A stretch of DNA of 64,000 nucleotides from Crenobacter luteus (GTDB lineage: Bacteria > Pseudomonadota > Gammaproteobacteria > Burkholderiales > Chromobacteriaceae). The stretch lies in the NCBI RefSeq assembly GCF_004345725.1, contig NZ_SLXG01000001.1:62001-126000 (forward strand), read 5' to 3'. Below are positions 47,512 to 56,128 of the stretch, one piece after another. Both the position numbers and the translations under genes were made by a program. Each line of letters begins with the position of its first letter. The first letter of the stretch is position 1. The notes beneath the pieces were generated by a model. That model saw nothing but the letters and a program-made list of their open reading frames with translations. It made no database searches and was not told the DNA's origin.

Positions 47512-48492
47512 TTAAACGACCCCGGCCTTGAGCAGGTCGTGCATATTGAGCGCGCCGACCAGCCGGCCGGCGGCGTCGACGACCAGGAGGCCGTTGACCT
47601 TGTGTTCTTCCATCAGCTTGGCCGCCTCGCTGGCCAGCCGCGCCTCGCCGACGGTGCGCGGCGCGCGGTGCATCACCGCGTCGACGGTGAGGCCGGCGAG
47701 GTCGAGCGTCGCGTCGAGCGTGCGCCGCAGGTCGCCGTCGGTGAAGATGCCGGCGAGCGCGCCGGTCTCGTCGAGCACCGCGGTCATGCCGAGGCCTTTC
47801 TTGGTCATCTCGAGCAGCGCGTCCTTGAGCGAGGTGCCGCTTCGGACCACCGGCAGCGCGTCGCCGGCGTGCATCACGTCGCGCACGTGCACCAAGAGGC
47901 GCCGGCCGAGGCTGCCGCCCGGGTGCGACAGCGCGAAGTCCTCGGGCGCGAAGCCGCGTTCGGACAAGAGCGTCACCGCCAGCGCGTCGCCCAGCGCGAG
48001 CGCCGCGGTGGTGCTCGCGGTCGGCGCCAGCCCGAGCGGGCAGGCTTCCTGCTCGACCTGCGCGTTCAGGTGCAGGTCGGCCTCGCGCGCCAGCGTCGAT
48101 TCGGGGCGGCCGGTCAGGCTGATCAGCGTCAGGCCCTTGCGCTTGAGCGCCGGCAGCAGCGTCAGCACTTCGTCGCTCTCGCCCGAGTTGGACAGCATCA
48201 GCACCACGTCGTCGGCGGTGATCATGCCGAGGTCGCCGTGGGCGGCCTCGGCCGGGTGGACGAAGAAGGCCGGCGTGCCGGTCGAGGCGAGGGTGGCGGC
48301 GATCTTGCGGCCGATGTGGCCCGATTTGCCTATGCCGATCACCACCACGCGGCCGCGGCAGGCGAGGATGGCGTCGACCGCCCGGGAGAACTGTTCGTCG
48401 AGCCGCGCGGCCAGGTGCGAAATCGCTTCGGCTTCGATGGCGAGGACCTGGCGCGCCGCTTCGAGGCGCTGTCGATTCACGGTGGTATCCAT
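47512..48492 (-). CDS. kdsD: Arabinose-5-phosphate isomerase KdsD
   Basis: A 326-residue enzyme with an N-terminal SIS sugar-isomerase domain (about residues 35-190; VVVIGIGKSGHIGRKIAATLASTGTPAFFVHPAEAAHGD) and two C-terminal CBS domains (about 205-326). It converts ribulose-5-phosphate to arabinose-5-phosphate, the KDO precursor. The start at 48492 (MDTTVN) is preferred. It is divergent from the antiporter gene with 124 bases between; that gap holds TATAAT at 48514-48519 and AGTATA at 48501-48506, either of which could be a -10 box. Confidence 0.96.
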   Translation of the reverse strand: MDTTVNRQRLEAARQVLAIEAEAISHLAARLDEQFSRAVDAILACRGRVVVIGIGKSGHIGRKIAATLASTGTPAFFVHPAEAAHGDLGMITADDVVLMLSNSGESDEVLTLLPALKRKGLTLISLTGRPESTLAREADLHLNAQVEQEACPLGLAPTASTTAALALGDALAVTLLSERGFAPEDFALSHPGGSLGRRLLVHVRDVMHAGDALPVVRSGTSLKDALLEMTKKGLGMTAVLDETGALAGIFTDGDLRRTLDATLDLAGLTVDAVMHRAPRTVGEARLASEAAKLMEEHKVNGLLVVDAAGRLVGALNMHDLLKAGVV

Positions 48493-48616
48493 GGGGCGAG
48501 AGTATATCAAGGTTATAATCCGGTGACTTGCGGCCTGGTGCGGCTTTTGCTTAACAGAGTTTGTTCAAGCGGCCGGCCGCACGGTCGATGTCCCTCATTC
48601 CGGAAAGCGAGCGTTC

Positions 48617-50584
48617 ATGCATTCACTGGCCCCTATCGTGGTCGTGCTCTTGGCGTCGGTGCTGTCGGTCACCCTGTGCCGCAGCCTGAAGGTGCCGCCC
48701 ATGCTGGGCTATCTGGTGGTCGGCTTCCTCGCCGGCCCCGGCGTCGCCAGCCTGATCCCCGATAGCGAGGAGACGCGCTTCCTCGGCGAGATCGGCATCG
48801 TGTTTATGATGTTTACTATCGGCCTCGAGTTCTCGCTACCCAAGTTGCAGGCGATGAAGCGGCTGGTGTTCGGCGTCGGGCTCGCGCAGGTGGTCGCGAC
48901 CATGCTGCTGATCGTCGGCGTGGCCGGCGCGCTGACCGGCAGCGCGATGGCCGGCGTCGCGATCGGCGGCGCGCTGGCGATGTCGTCGACGGCGATCGTC
49001 AGCAAGCTGTTGGCCGAGCGGCTCGAGCTGGCGCAGCCGCACGGCCAGCTGGCGATCGGCGTGCTGTTGTTCCAGGACCTGGCCGTCGTGCCGCTGTTGA
49101 TCCTGCTGCCGGCGCTGGCCGCCGGCGGCGACGGGCTGTGGATGGAGCTGGGGCTGGCCGGCGTGAAGGTGGTGGCGGTGATGGCGCTGCTGCTGTTCTT
49201 CGGCCAGAAGCTGATGCGGCCGTGGTTCCACCTCGTCGCGCGCCAGCGCTCGGGCGAGCTGTTCATGATCAACGTGCTGCTGGTCACGCTCGGCGTCGCC
49301 TACCTGACCGAGCTGTCGGGGCTGAGCCTCGCGCTCGGCGCCTTCGTCGCCGGCATGCTGATCGCCGAGACCGAGTACCGCTACCAGGTCGAGGACGACA
49401 TCCGGCCGTTCCGCGACATCCTGCTCGGCTTTTTCTTTATCACCATCGGCATGCGGCTCGAGCTGGCGGTGTTCGTCGAGCGCTGGAAGGAAGTGCTGCT
49501 GTTGCTGTTGCTGTTGGTGCCGGTCAAGCTCGGCGTGGTGTTCGGCCTGGCGCGCGCCTTCGGCCACCGCGCCAACGAGAGCTTCCGCGGCGCGCTGGCG
49601 CTGGCGCAGGGCGGCGAGTTCGGCTTTGTGCTGTTGGCGCTGTCGGCCAACCTTGGGCTGGTGCCGGCCGGGCTGATGCAGGCGGCGATCGCCGCGGTGC
49701 TGCTGTCGATGCTGATCGCGCCCTTCCTGATCCAGCACGGCGACGCGATCACCCGCCGCCTCATCAAGCAGGATTGGGCACTGCAGGCGGCCAGCCTGCA
49801 CCAGATCCTGGTGCAGTCGATGAGCAAGAGCGAGCATGTGATCATCTGCGGCTACGGCCGCAGCGGCCAGGCGCTGGCGCGCCTCCTGGAGGCCGAGAAC
49901 ATCCCGTTCTTCGCGCTCGACATGGACCCGGAGCGCATCCGCGAGGCGGGCGAGGCCGGCGAGGCGGTGGTGTTCGGCGACGCCGGCAAGAAGGAGGTGC
50001 TGATGGCCGCCGGCCTGATGCGCGCCAAGTCGCTGGTGATCACCTTCTCCGACACGCACGCGGCGCTGCGGATCATGGACGCGGTGCACGCGCAGCGCCC
50101 GGGCCTGCCGGTGATCGTGCGCACCGTCGACGATTCGGACATCGAGGTGCTGCGCCGCGCCGGCGCCGACGAGGTGGTCGCCGAGATCATGGAAGGCAGC
50201 CTGATGCTCGCCTCGCACGCGCTGATGGTGATGGGCGTGCCGCTGAACCGCGTCCTGAAGCGCATCCGCGCGGTGCGCGAGGAGCGCTACGCGCTGTTCC
50301 GCGGCTTCTTCCGCGGCGTCAGCGACGACACCGACGGCCTCGACGAATTCCTGCAGCCGCGCCTCTACAGCGTGGTGCTGCCGCAAGGCGCGGCGGCGGT
50401 CGGCCAGTGCCTCGGCCAGTTGCGGCTCGACAAGGCGGGGGTCGAACTCAAGGCGGTGCGCCGCAACAACCTGCGCCGCACCGACTTCTCCGACGACTTC
50501 GAGCTGCTGCCCGACGACGTGCTGATCCTGTTCGGCGAGCCCGAGGCGCTCGCCAGCGCCGAGAACCTGCTGCTGCAGGGCTGA
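48617..50584 (+). CDS. CPA2-family potassium/proton antiporter (KefB/YbaL-like)
   Basis: A 655-residue membrane protein: about 12 helices of the Na/H exchanger fold (residues 1-380), then a TrkA-N/Rossmann domain (about 410-525; HVIICGYGRSGQALARLLEAENIPFFALDMD) and a C-terminal TrkA-C-type domain (about 570-655). Such proteins exchange K+ (or Na+) for H+ under nucleotide or glutathione control. Divergence from kdsD is a common proteobacterial arrangement. It ends at a terminator shared with the asmA gene. The TTGGCCGAG word at 49010 encodes Leu-Ala-Glu. Confidence 0.93.
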   Translation: MHSLAPIVVVLLASVLSVTLCRSLKVPPMLGYLVVGFLAGPGVASLIPDSEETRFLGEIGIVFMMFTIGLEFSLPKLQAMKRLVFGVGLAQVVATMLLIVGVAGALTGSAMAGVAIGGALAMSSTAIVSKLLAERLELAQPHGQLAIGVLLFQDLAVVPLLILLPALAAGGDGLWMELGLAGVKVVAVMALLLFFGQKLMRPWFHLVARQRSGELFMINVLLVTLGVAYLTELSGLSLALGAFVAGMLIAETEYRYQVEDDIRPFRDILLGFFFITIGMRLELAVFVERWKEVLLLLLLLVPVKLGVVFGLARAFGHRANESFRGALALAQGGEFGFVLLALSANLGLVPAGLMQAAIAAVLLSMLIAPFLIQHGDAITRRLIKQDWALQAASLHQILVQSMSKSEHVIICGYGRSGQALARLLEAENIPFFALDMDPERIREAGEAGEAVVFGDAGKKEVLMAAGLMRAKSLVITFSDTHAALRIMDAVHAQRPGLPVIVRTVDDSDIEVLRRAGADEVVAEIMEGSLMLASHALMVMGVPLNRVLKRIRAVREERYALFRGFFRGVSDDTDGLDEFLQPRLYSVVLPQGAAAVGQCLGQLRLDKAGVELKAVRRNNLRRTDFSDDFELLPDDVLILFGEPEALASAENLLLQG

Positions 50585-50624
50585 AGCGGCGCCCGTCGCC
50601 GGTCACCGCAACGACGGGCAAGAC

Positions 50625-50666
50625 AAAAGGCTCGGCCAACCTCCGCAAAGGTTGGCCGAGCCTTTT
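50625..50666. terminator. Bidirectional terminator built from two TTGGCCGAG words
   Basis: An 18-pair stem: AAAAGGCTCGGCCAACCT (50625-50642), loop CCGCAA, and AGGTTGGCCGAGCCTTTT (50649-50666). The arms carry the repeated word in inverted orientation, and the A and T tracts at either end serve both directions. It lies between the convergent antiporter (stop 50584) and AsmA (stop 50681) genes. Confidence 0.93.
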
Positions 50667-50680
50667 GCCGTCCGGCGCCC

Positions 50681-52840
50681 TCAGGGCAGGATGGTGCTGA
50701 TCTGCCGGGTCAGCTCCTGCTTGAGCGCCTGCTGCTTCTCGCCCTGCGTCTTCTTGCCCTTGACCATCGCGTTGAAGTCGAGCGCGTACACCGGCGCGCT
50801 CATCGGCCCGGTGATCTTCAACGGCACGCTGACGTCCTTCAGGCGTGCGAACTCGCGCGGGTTGGCCGAGACGTCGAGCGAGTAGTCGACGATGCTCTTG
50901 ACCAGGTCGAGCTTGCCGCCGCCCGAGACGTTGACCAGCTGCGAGGCGAGCTTGAGGTCCTGGTTGCGCGCGACGCCGTTCTCGAGCGCGAAGCGCGCCG
51001 ACAGCGTCGAGAAGGTGGTGCGCTGGTCGGTGACCGCGTTTACCGGCGTGTTGCCGAGGTCTTTCAGTTCCTGCGGCAGGTTCTTCAGCGCGGCGACCAG
51101 GTCGATGCCGGTCAGCGCGCCCCGGTTGAGGCTCATCCGGACGTCGCCGGACAGTGTGTCCTTGAAGGCGGCGAAGTTGCTGCCCTGCGCGCGCACGCGC
51201 ACGTGGCCGTCGCCGTGGCCGTCCAGGCGCGGGAAGTTGAACAGGTCGATCAGCAAGGGGCGGATGCTCATGCCCTGGAGCGTCTGGTCGACGTCGAGCC
51301 TGTGCGGGTTGCCGCGCACCAGGCGGGCCGAGCCGGTCAGTTGGCCCTCGTAGATGTTGGCCGAGAGCTCGCTGACCGCCAGCTCCTGCGGCGTCGCGTC
51401 GATCTTGGCCGACACGCCGTTGACCCTGAAGCGGCCGACCGCGAGCTCGCCGACCGACAATTGCCCCGACACGTTCAGAAAGTCCAGCCAGTCCAGCGAC
51501 AGCGGTCGGGTGTCCTGGAACACCGCGACCGGGCGCGCGCTGTTTTCGGGTAGGTAGCGGTTCAGATCGAGCTTGCCGACCGACAGCATCAGCTCGTGGC
51601 GCGGCTTGACGAAGCCGAACTGGCGCACGTCGGCGGCGAGGTCGGAACCGTCGAGCGAGCCTGCGACGCGCAGGTTCAGCGCCGAGGCGGCGAGGCTGCC
51701 TTCGAGATGGCCCGCGAGCCGGGCGACCAGCTTGCCGCGCGGCAGCAGCGGCGTCGTGGCGGTCGCGGTCAGCGCCAGCGGTTCGACCTTCAGCGCGTCG
51801 AGGTTGGTGATGTCGAGCGGGCCGTCGACCGACAGCGCGAGCCGGTGAGGGCCGGCCAGCCAGGTCAGCGCGCCCGCGATGCGCTGCGCGGCCAGCCGCG
51901 CCTCGGTCAGCGCGATCTCGTCGAGGCGGCCGGCGAAGCGGTATTCGCTGCGGTCCTGACGCATGAAGCCCTTGAGGTCGGCGCGCGGCAGCTCGACGCT
52001 GGCGAGGCTGGCGCTGACGGTCGGCATGTCGATGACGAGCTCGGCCGCCGGCGCCTGGGTGGCGAAGGTGGCACGCAGCGCCTCGCCGCTGGCCTGCAGC
52101 GTCGCGAAGTTGAGCTTGAGCCGCCCGGTCAGCGTGATCTGCGTCTCGCCCTGCTCGGGCAGCTTCGCCTTGGCCGACAGTTGCAGCGCGTTGACGCTGA
52201 CCTGGTCATCCTGGATCCGCAGCGGCGCGGCGAGCGCGAGCCCGACGCGCTGACGGCCGGTGTCGAGCACCGCCCTGGCGGATAGCCTCGCGTCGTCGCG
52301 CAGTTCGTCGGCCTCCATCTCGAGCGCGTCGAGCCGCCAGCGGCGGCCGGAGAGCGCGTCGCTGAAGCGCACGTTGGCCCGGCCCAGCGCGAGGCTGTCG
52401 AGCCGGACGCTGACGTCGCTGTTGGCGCGGCGGCGCAGCAGGTCGGCAATCGACAGGCGGCCGTTGGCGTCGCGCGCCAGGTCGAGCTCGACGCCGTCGA
52501 GCGCCAGCGCGGTGACTTCCTTGTCGCCCAGAAGCAGCGGCAGCCAGGCGAAGCCGATCCGCGCCTCGGCGACGGCCAGAGCCGGCGTGCGGCCGTCCGG
52601 CGCGCTGAGCGAGAGTTTTTCCAGGGTCAGTCCGGGGCGCGGAAACAGTTGCGGCGTGATGTCGCCGGCGACGCTCACGCGGCGGCCGGTGTCGGCGAGG
52701 CTGGATTGGAGCGCGTCGCGTACCGCGCGCTCGTCGAATTGCCACAGCAGCACGGCCTGGGTCAGCAGGAAGAGGGCGACCAGTCCGCCGATGCCGTAGA
52801 CGAGGAGATGGAGCCAGAGTCGGCCGGAGTTCCACTTCAT
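50681..52840 (-). CDS. AsmA-family envelope protein
   Basis: A 719-residue protein anchored by one N-terminal helix (about residues 10-32) with a large periplasmic part. The N-terminal AsmA domain is recognisable (RRVSVAGDITPQLFPRPGLTLEKLSLSAPDGR). The C-terminal AsmA_2-type region has DGHGDGHVRVRAQGSNFAAFKDTLSGDVRMSLNRGALTGIDL. Members form bridge-like beta structures implicated in phospholipid transport and outer-membrane assembly. It is a single gene, convergent with the antiporter. Two antisense TTGGCCGAG words lie at 50862 and 51357, both Ser-Ala-Asn. Confidence 0.9.
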   Translation of the reverse strand: MKWNSGRLWLHLLVYGIGGLVALFLLTQAVLLWQFDERAVRDALQSSLADTGRRVSVAGDITPQLFPRPGLTLEKLSLSAPDGRTPALAVAEARIGFAWLPLLLGDKEVTALALDGVELDLARDANGRLSIADLLRRRANSDVSVRLDSLALGRANVRFSDALSGRRWRLDALEMEADELRDDARLSARAVLDTGRQRVGLALAAPLRIQDDQVSVNALQLSAKAKLPEQGETQITLTGRLKLNFATLQASGEALRATFATQAPAAELVIDMPTVSASLASVELPRADLKGFMRQDRSEYRFAGRLDEIALTEARLAAQRIAGALTWLAGPHRLALSVDGPLDITNLDALKVEPLALTATATTPLLPRGKLVARLAGHLEGSLAASALNLRVAGSLDGSDLAADVRQFGFVKPRHELMLSVGKLDLNRYLPENSARPVAVFQDTRPLSLDWLDFLNVSGQLSVGELAVGRFRVNGVSAKIDATPQELAVSELSANIYEGQLTGSARLVRGNPHRLDVDQTLQGMSIRPLLIDLFNFPRLDGHGDGHVRVRAQGSNFAAFKDTLSGDVRMSLNRGALTGIDLVAALKNLPQELKDLGNTPVNAVTDQRTTFSTLSARFALENGVARNQDLKLASQLVNVSGGGKLDLVKSIVDYSLDVSANPREFARLKDVSVPLKITGPMSAPVYALDFNAMVKGKKTQGEKQQALKQELTRQISTILP

Positions 52841-52887
52841 GACGTCGGGTCTCGCGTGGGTTGAGGGCGTCAGGAGGGGAGGCGGTC

Positions 52888-52961
52888 TGGAGCGGGTGAA
52901 GGGAATCGAACCCTCGTCTTAAGCTTGGGAAGCTTCAGCTCTACCATTGAGCTACACCCGC
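52888..52961 (-). tRNA. tRNA-Gly (anticodon CCC)
   Basis: On the leftward strand the acceptor stem is GCGGGTG/CACCCGC with discriminator T and an encoded CCA (52890-52888). The anticodon arm GAAGC-TTCCCAA-GCTTA gives CCC (complement of 52929-52927) after the conserved U33. The other arms (GCTC/GAGC and GAGGG/CCCTT with TTCGATT) are regular. The 238 bases between it and amn show only a possible -10 (GATAAT at 53104-53109). Confidence 0.95.
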
Positions 52962-53199
52962 GTGCCGCGTCAGAAGCCGCCGAATGTAGCGGCTTTTCGG
53001 CGGCTTGGCAAGACGGCGGCCCGGCGTGGCGGGCGGGCAGCGGTCCGCTCGGCGCGGCGCGGGGCTTGGCGTCGCCGGGCTGTCGCGCCGGCCGGCTATG
53101 CAGGATAATTAGAGCGGGACGAGTGCCGTCCCGAGCCCGCCGCGGGCGCCCGCTGCGGCCCGCGACCGCAAGACGAATGCCCGAACGGGAGCCCGCGCC

Positions 53200-54678
53200 A
53201 TGCCCTATCTGCCCGACTTCATCCCGCCGTCCCGCTACGACGACCCGGCCGCCGCGCTGGCCCAGCTCACCCGCATCTACGACGGCAGCCTCGCCCACCT
53301 GCGCGAGGCGACGCGTCGCTTCGTCGCCGGCGAAGACCCGCCCGGTCGCGTGCGCGCCTTCTACCCCTTCGTGCGCATCCAGACCGAAACGGCGACGCGG
53401 CTGGCCGCCCGCGAGGCTGGCCGGCTCAGCTACGGCTTCGTCGCCGGCCCGGGGCGCTACGAGACGACGCTGACGCGTCCCGACCTGTTCGCCGACTACT
53501 ACCTCGAACAGCTGACGCTGCTGCTGCAGAACCACGGCGGCGAACTCGAGGTCGGCACCAGCTCGCAGCCGATTCCGGTGCACTTCTCCTTCGCCGAGGG
53601 CGACCATCTCGAGGGCAGCCTCACGCCAGAGCGGCGGCAGAAAATGCGCGACGTGTTCGACCTGCCCGAGCTCGCCGCGATGGACGACGGCATCGCCAAC
53701 GGCACGCACGCGCCGAAGGGGGGCGAGCCGCAGCCGCTGGCGCTCTTTACCGCGCCGCGCGTCGACTACTCGCTGCACCGGCTGCGCCACTACACCGGCA
53801 CCTCGCCCGAGCACTTCCAGAACTTCGTGCTGTTCACCAACTACCAGTTCTACATCGACGAGTTCATCCGCCTCGGGCGCGAGCGCGTCGCCGACGAAGG
53901 CGGCGACTACGCCGCCTTCGTCGAGCCCGGCAACGTGATCACCCGGCGCGGCGGGAAGGACGCCGGCGGCAAGGCGCCGCCGCGCCTGCCGCAGATGCCG
54001 GCCTACCATCTGGTGCGCGGCGACCGCGGCGGCATCACCATGGTCAACATCGGCGTCGGCCCGGCCAACGCCAAGACCATCACCGACCACATCGCGGTGC
54101 TGCGGCCGCACGCGTGGATCATGCTCGGCCACTGCGCGGGGTTGCGGCAGTCGCAGCGGCTCGGCGACTACGTGCTCGCGCACGGCTACGTGCGCGACGA
54201 CCACGTGCTCGACGAGGACCTGCCGCTGTGGGTGCCGATTCCGGCGCTGGCCGAGATCCAGCTCGCGCTCGAGGCGGCGGTGTCCGACGTCACGCTCACG
54301 CAGGGCGCCGAGCTCAAGCGCATCATGCGCACCGGCACGGTCGCCAGCACCGACAACCGCAACTGGGAGCTGTTGCCCGACAACGGTCCGCAGCGGCGCT
54401 TCAGCCAGAGTCGCGCCGTCGCGCTCGACATGGAGAGCGCGACCATCGCCGGCAACGGCTTCCGCTTCCGCGTGCCCTACGGCACCCTCTTGTGCGTCAG
54501 CGACAAGCCGTTGCATGGCGAGATCAAGCTGCCGGGCATGGCAGACCACTTCTACCGCGAGCGCGTCGACCAGCACCTGCGCATCGGCATCCGCGCGATG
54601 GAATTGCTGCGCGAGCGCGGCGTCGACAGCCTGCACAGCCGCAAGCTGCGCAGCTTCGCCGAGGTCGCCTTCCAGTAG
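53200..54678 (+). CDS. amn: AMP nucleosidase
   Basis: A 492-residue enzyme hydrolysing AMP to adenine and ribose-5-phosphate. The N-terminal domain (about residues 10-170) is specific to AMP nucleosidase (YPFVRIQTETATRLAAREAGRLSYGFVAGPGRYETTLTRPDLF). The C-terminal part is a purine-nucleoside-phosphorylase fold (GITMVNIGVGPANAKTITDHIAVLRPHAWIMLGHCAGLR, ALDMESATIAGNGFRFRVPYGTLLCVSDKPLHGE). The length matches the E. coli enzyme closely. A ribosome site (GGGAG) precedes the ATG at 53200. Confidence 0.96.
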   Translation: MPYLPDFIPPSRYDDPAAALAQLTRIYDGSLAHLREATRRFVAGEDPPGRVRAFYPFVRIQTETATRLAAREAGRLSYGFVAGPGRYETTLTRPDLFADYYLEQLTLLLQNHGGELEVGTSSQPIPVHFSFAEGDHLEGSLTPERRQKMRDVFDLPELAAMDDGIANGTHAPKGGEPQPLALFTAPRVDYSLHRLRHYTGTSPEHFQNFVLFTNYQFYIDEFIRLGRERVADEGGDYAAFVEPGNVITRRGGKDAGGKAPPRLPQMPAYHLVRGDRGGITMVNIGVGPANAKTITDHIAVLRPHAWIMLGHCAGLRQSQRLGDYVLAHGYVRDDHVLDEDLPLWVPIPALAEIQLALEAAVSDVTLTQGAELKRIMRTGTVASTDNRNWELLPDNGPQRRFSQSRAVALDMESATIAGNGFRFRVPYGTLLCVSDKPLHGEIKLPGMADHFYRERVDQHLRIGIRAMELLRERGVDSLHSRKLRSFAEVAFQ

Positions 54679-54701
54679 CGCGCCGCGTCGCGGCGGAGAA
54701 A

Positions 54702-55120
54702 TGTGATTTTTCACACCCGGCGCCGTTTAAGGCGCGCGCCGTCCCGGTCGCCTTGTGGGGGTGACGGCGATGACGCCGGTCCCGAACCCCGACGAAGGAG
54801 CACCATCCATGCTGAGTCTGCACACCAACGCCGCCGCGTTGTTCACCAAGAGCAACCTGAACGCCAGCCAGAGCGGCCTGACCACCGCGATGACCCGCCT
54901 GGGTACCGGTTTTCGCATCAACTCGGCGATGGACGACGCGGCCGGGCTGCAGATCGCGACCCGTCTGGACGCGCAGAGCCGCGGCATGAGCGCCGCGATG
55001 AAGAACACCCAGAACGGCATCAGCATGCTGCAGACCGCCGACGGCGCGCTGAGCGAGGTGTCGAACATCCTGCTGCGCATGAAGGACCTCGCGACCGAGG
55101 CCGCCAACGGCACCGCCAGC
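54702..55120 (+). repeat. Left block of the flagellin duplication (copy 1)
   Basis: This segment (leader plus the first 312 coding bases of flagellin 1) matches 55710-56128 with only two base differences, both inside codons 3 and 4 and silent (AGTCTG versus AGCTTG). The offset between the copies is 1008 bases. Confidence 0.95.
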
Positions 55121-55615
55121 ACCGACGACCAGACCGCGCTGAAAGCCGAGTTCGACGCGCTGGGGGCCGAGATGACCAACATACTGGACAACACCAAGTT
55201 CGGCGGCGAAACCTTGCTGAGCGGCGGCAAGCTGGCCAGCGCGGTTACCTTTCAGATTGGTGCTTCTGCAGCCGAAACGATGGAGGTTGATGTGAGTGCG
55301 GCATTGACCGCTGCTGAGACCGTACCGACTACCATTGGTGCGGCAGCGGACATCGATACCATCAATACGGCCATCAACAATGTCGGCACCCTGCGCTCGG
55401 CGATCGGCGCCAGCGCCAACCGCCTCGGCCATGTCTACAACAACCTGGCGAACGTGAACAACAACACCCAGATCGCCAAGAGCCGCATCATGGACACCGA
55501 CTACGCGACCGAGACCGCGTCGATGACCGCCAAGCAGATGCTGATGCAGGCCGGCGTCGGCATGCTCAAGCAGAGCGGCTCGATGGGCCAGCTGGCGATG
55601 TCGCTGCTGCAGTAA
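54809..55615 (+). CDS. Flagellin 1 (lateral/LafA-like)
   Basis: A 268-residue flagellin. The N-terminal D0/D1 part (about residues 1-120) has MLSLHTNAAALFTKSNLN, RLGTGFRINSAMDDAAGLQIATRLDAQ and ISMLQTADGALSEVSNILLRMKDLATEAANGTAS. The C-terminal D1/D0 part (about 208-268) ends KQSGSMGQLAMSLLQ. The central domain is short (about 85 residues). RINSAxDDAAGLQIA resembles lateral flagellins. The start at 54809 follows a strong ribosome site (AAGGAG). The centre (about 55241-55380) is near 55% GC by hand count, well below the surroundings, suggesting a foreign or recombined cassette. The leader carries TGTGA-TTTT-TCACA (54702-54715). Confidence 0.95.
   Translation: MLSLHTNAAALFTKSNLNASQSGLTTAMTRLGTGFRINSAMDDAAGLQIATRLDAQSRGMSAAMKNTQNGISMLQTADGALSEVSNILLRMKDLATEAANGTASTDDQTALKAEFDALGAEMTNILDNTKFGGETLLSGGKLASAVTFQIGASAAETMEVDVSAALTAAETVPTTIGAAADIDTINTAINNVGTLRSAIGASANRLGHVYNNLANVNNNTQIAKSRIMDTDYATETASMTAKQMLMQAGVGMLKQSGSMGQLAMSLLQ
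55433..55615 (+). repeat. Right block of the flagellin duplication (copy 1)
   Basis: These 183 bases, encoding the C-terminal D1/D0 domains, are identical to 56504-56686. Together with the left block they flank the divergent centre. Confidence 0.95.
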
Positions 55616-55644
55616 GTCCGGCGAGTCCCGCGCTGCGCCGCTTC

Positions 55645-55672
55645 AAGCCGACCCGGGCAGGGTCGGCTTTTT
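55645..55672 (+). terminator. Rho-independent terminator after flagellin 1
   Basis: Stem AGCCGACCC / GGGTCGGCT with a five-base loop, followed by TTTTT. It separates the two flagellin genes, so each is transcribed from its own copy of the duplicated leader. Confidence 0.9.
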
Positions 55673-55709
55673 CATGTTCATGGCCGCACCGGCCGGCCGG
55701 CGTCGCGGG

Positions 55710-56128
55710 TGTGATTTTTCACACCCGGCGCCGTTTAAGGCGCGCGCCGTCCCGGTCGCCTTGTGGGGGTGACGGCGATGACGCCGGTCCCGAACCCCGA
55801 CGAAGGAGCACCATCCATGCTGAGCTTGCACACCAACGCCGCCGCGTTGTTCACCAAGAGCAACCTGAACGCCAGCCAGAGCGGCCTGACCACCGCGATG
55901 ACCCGCCTGGGTACCGGTTTTCGCATCAACTCGGCGATGGACGACGCGGCCGGGCTGCAGATCGCGACCCGTCTGGACGCGCAGAGCCGCGGCATGAGCG
56001 CCGCGATGAAGAACACCCAGAACGGCATCAGCATGCTGCAGACCGCCGACGGCGCGCTGAGCGAGGTGTCGAACATCCTGCTGCGCATGAAGGACCTCGC
56101 GACCGAGGCCGCCAACGGCACCGCCAGC
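55710..56128 (+). repeat. Left block of the flagellin duplication (copy 2)
   Basis: Second copy of the leader and the 5' coding part of flagellin, 1008 bases downstream of copy 1. The leader inverted repeat TGTGA-TTTT-TCACA is at 55710-55723. Confidence 0.95.

Noticed and set aside
53041-53199. Promoter of amn
   Set aside because: GATAAT at 53104-53109 is a fair -10 but no -35 element is found at an acceptable distance.
54702-54715. CRP site in the flagellin leader
   Set aside because: The half-sites TGTGA and TCACA are separated by four bases; CRP needs six.
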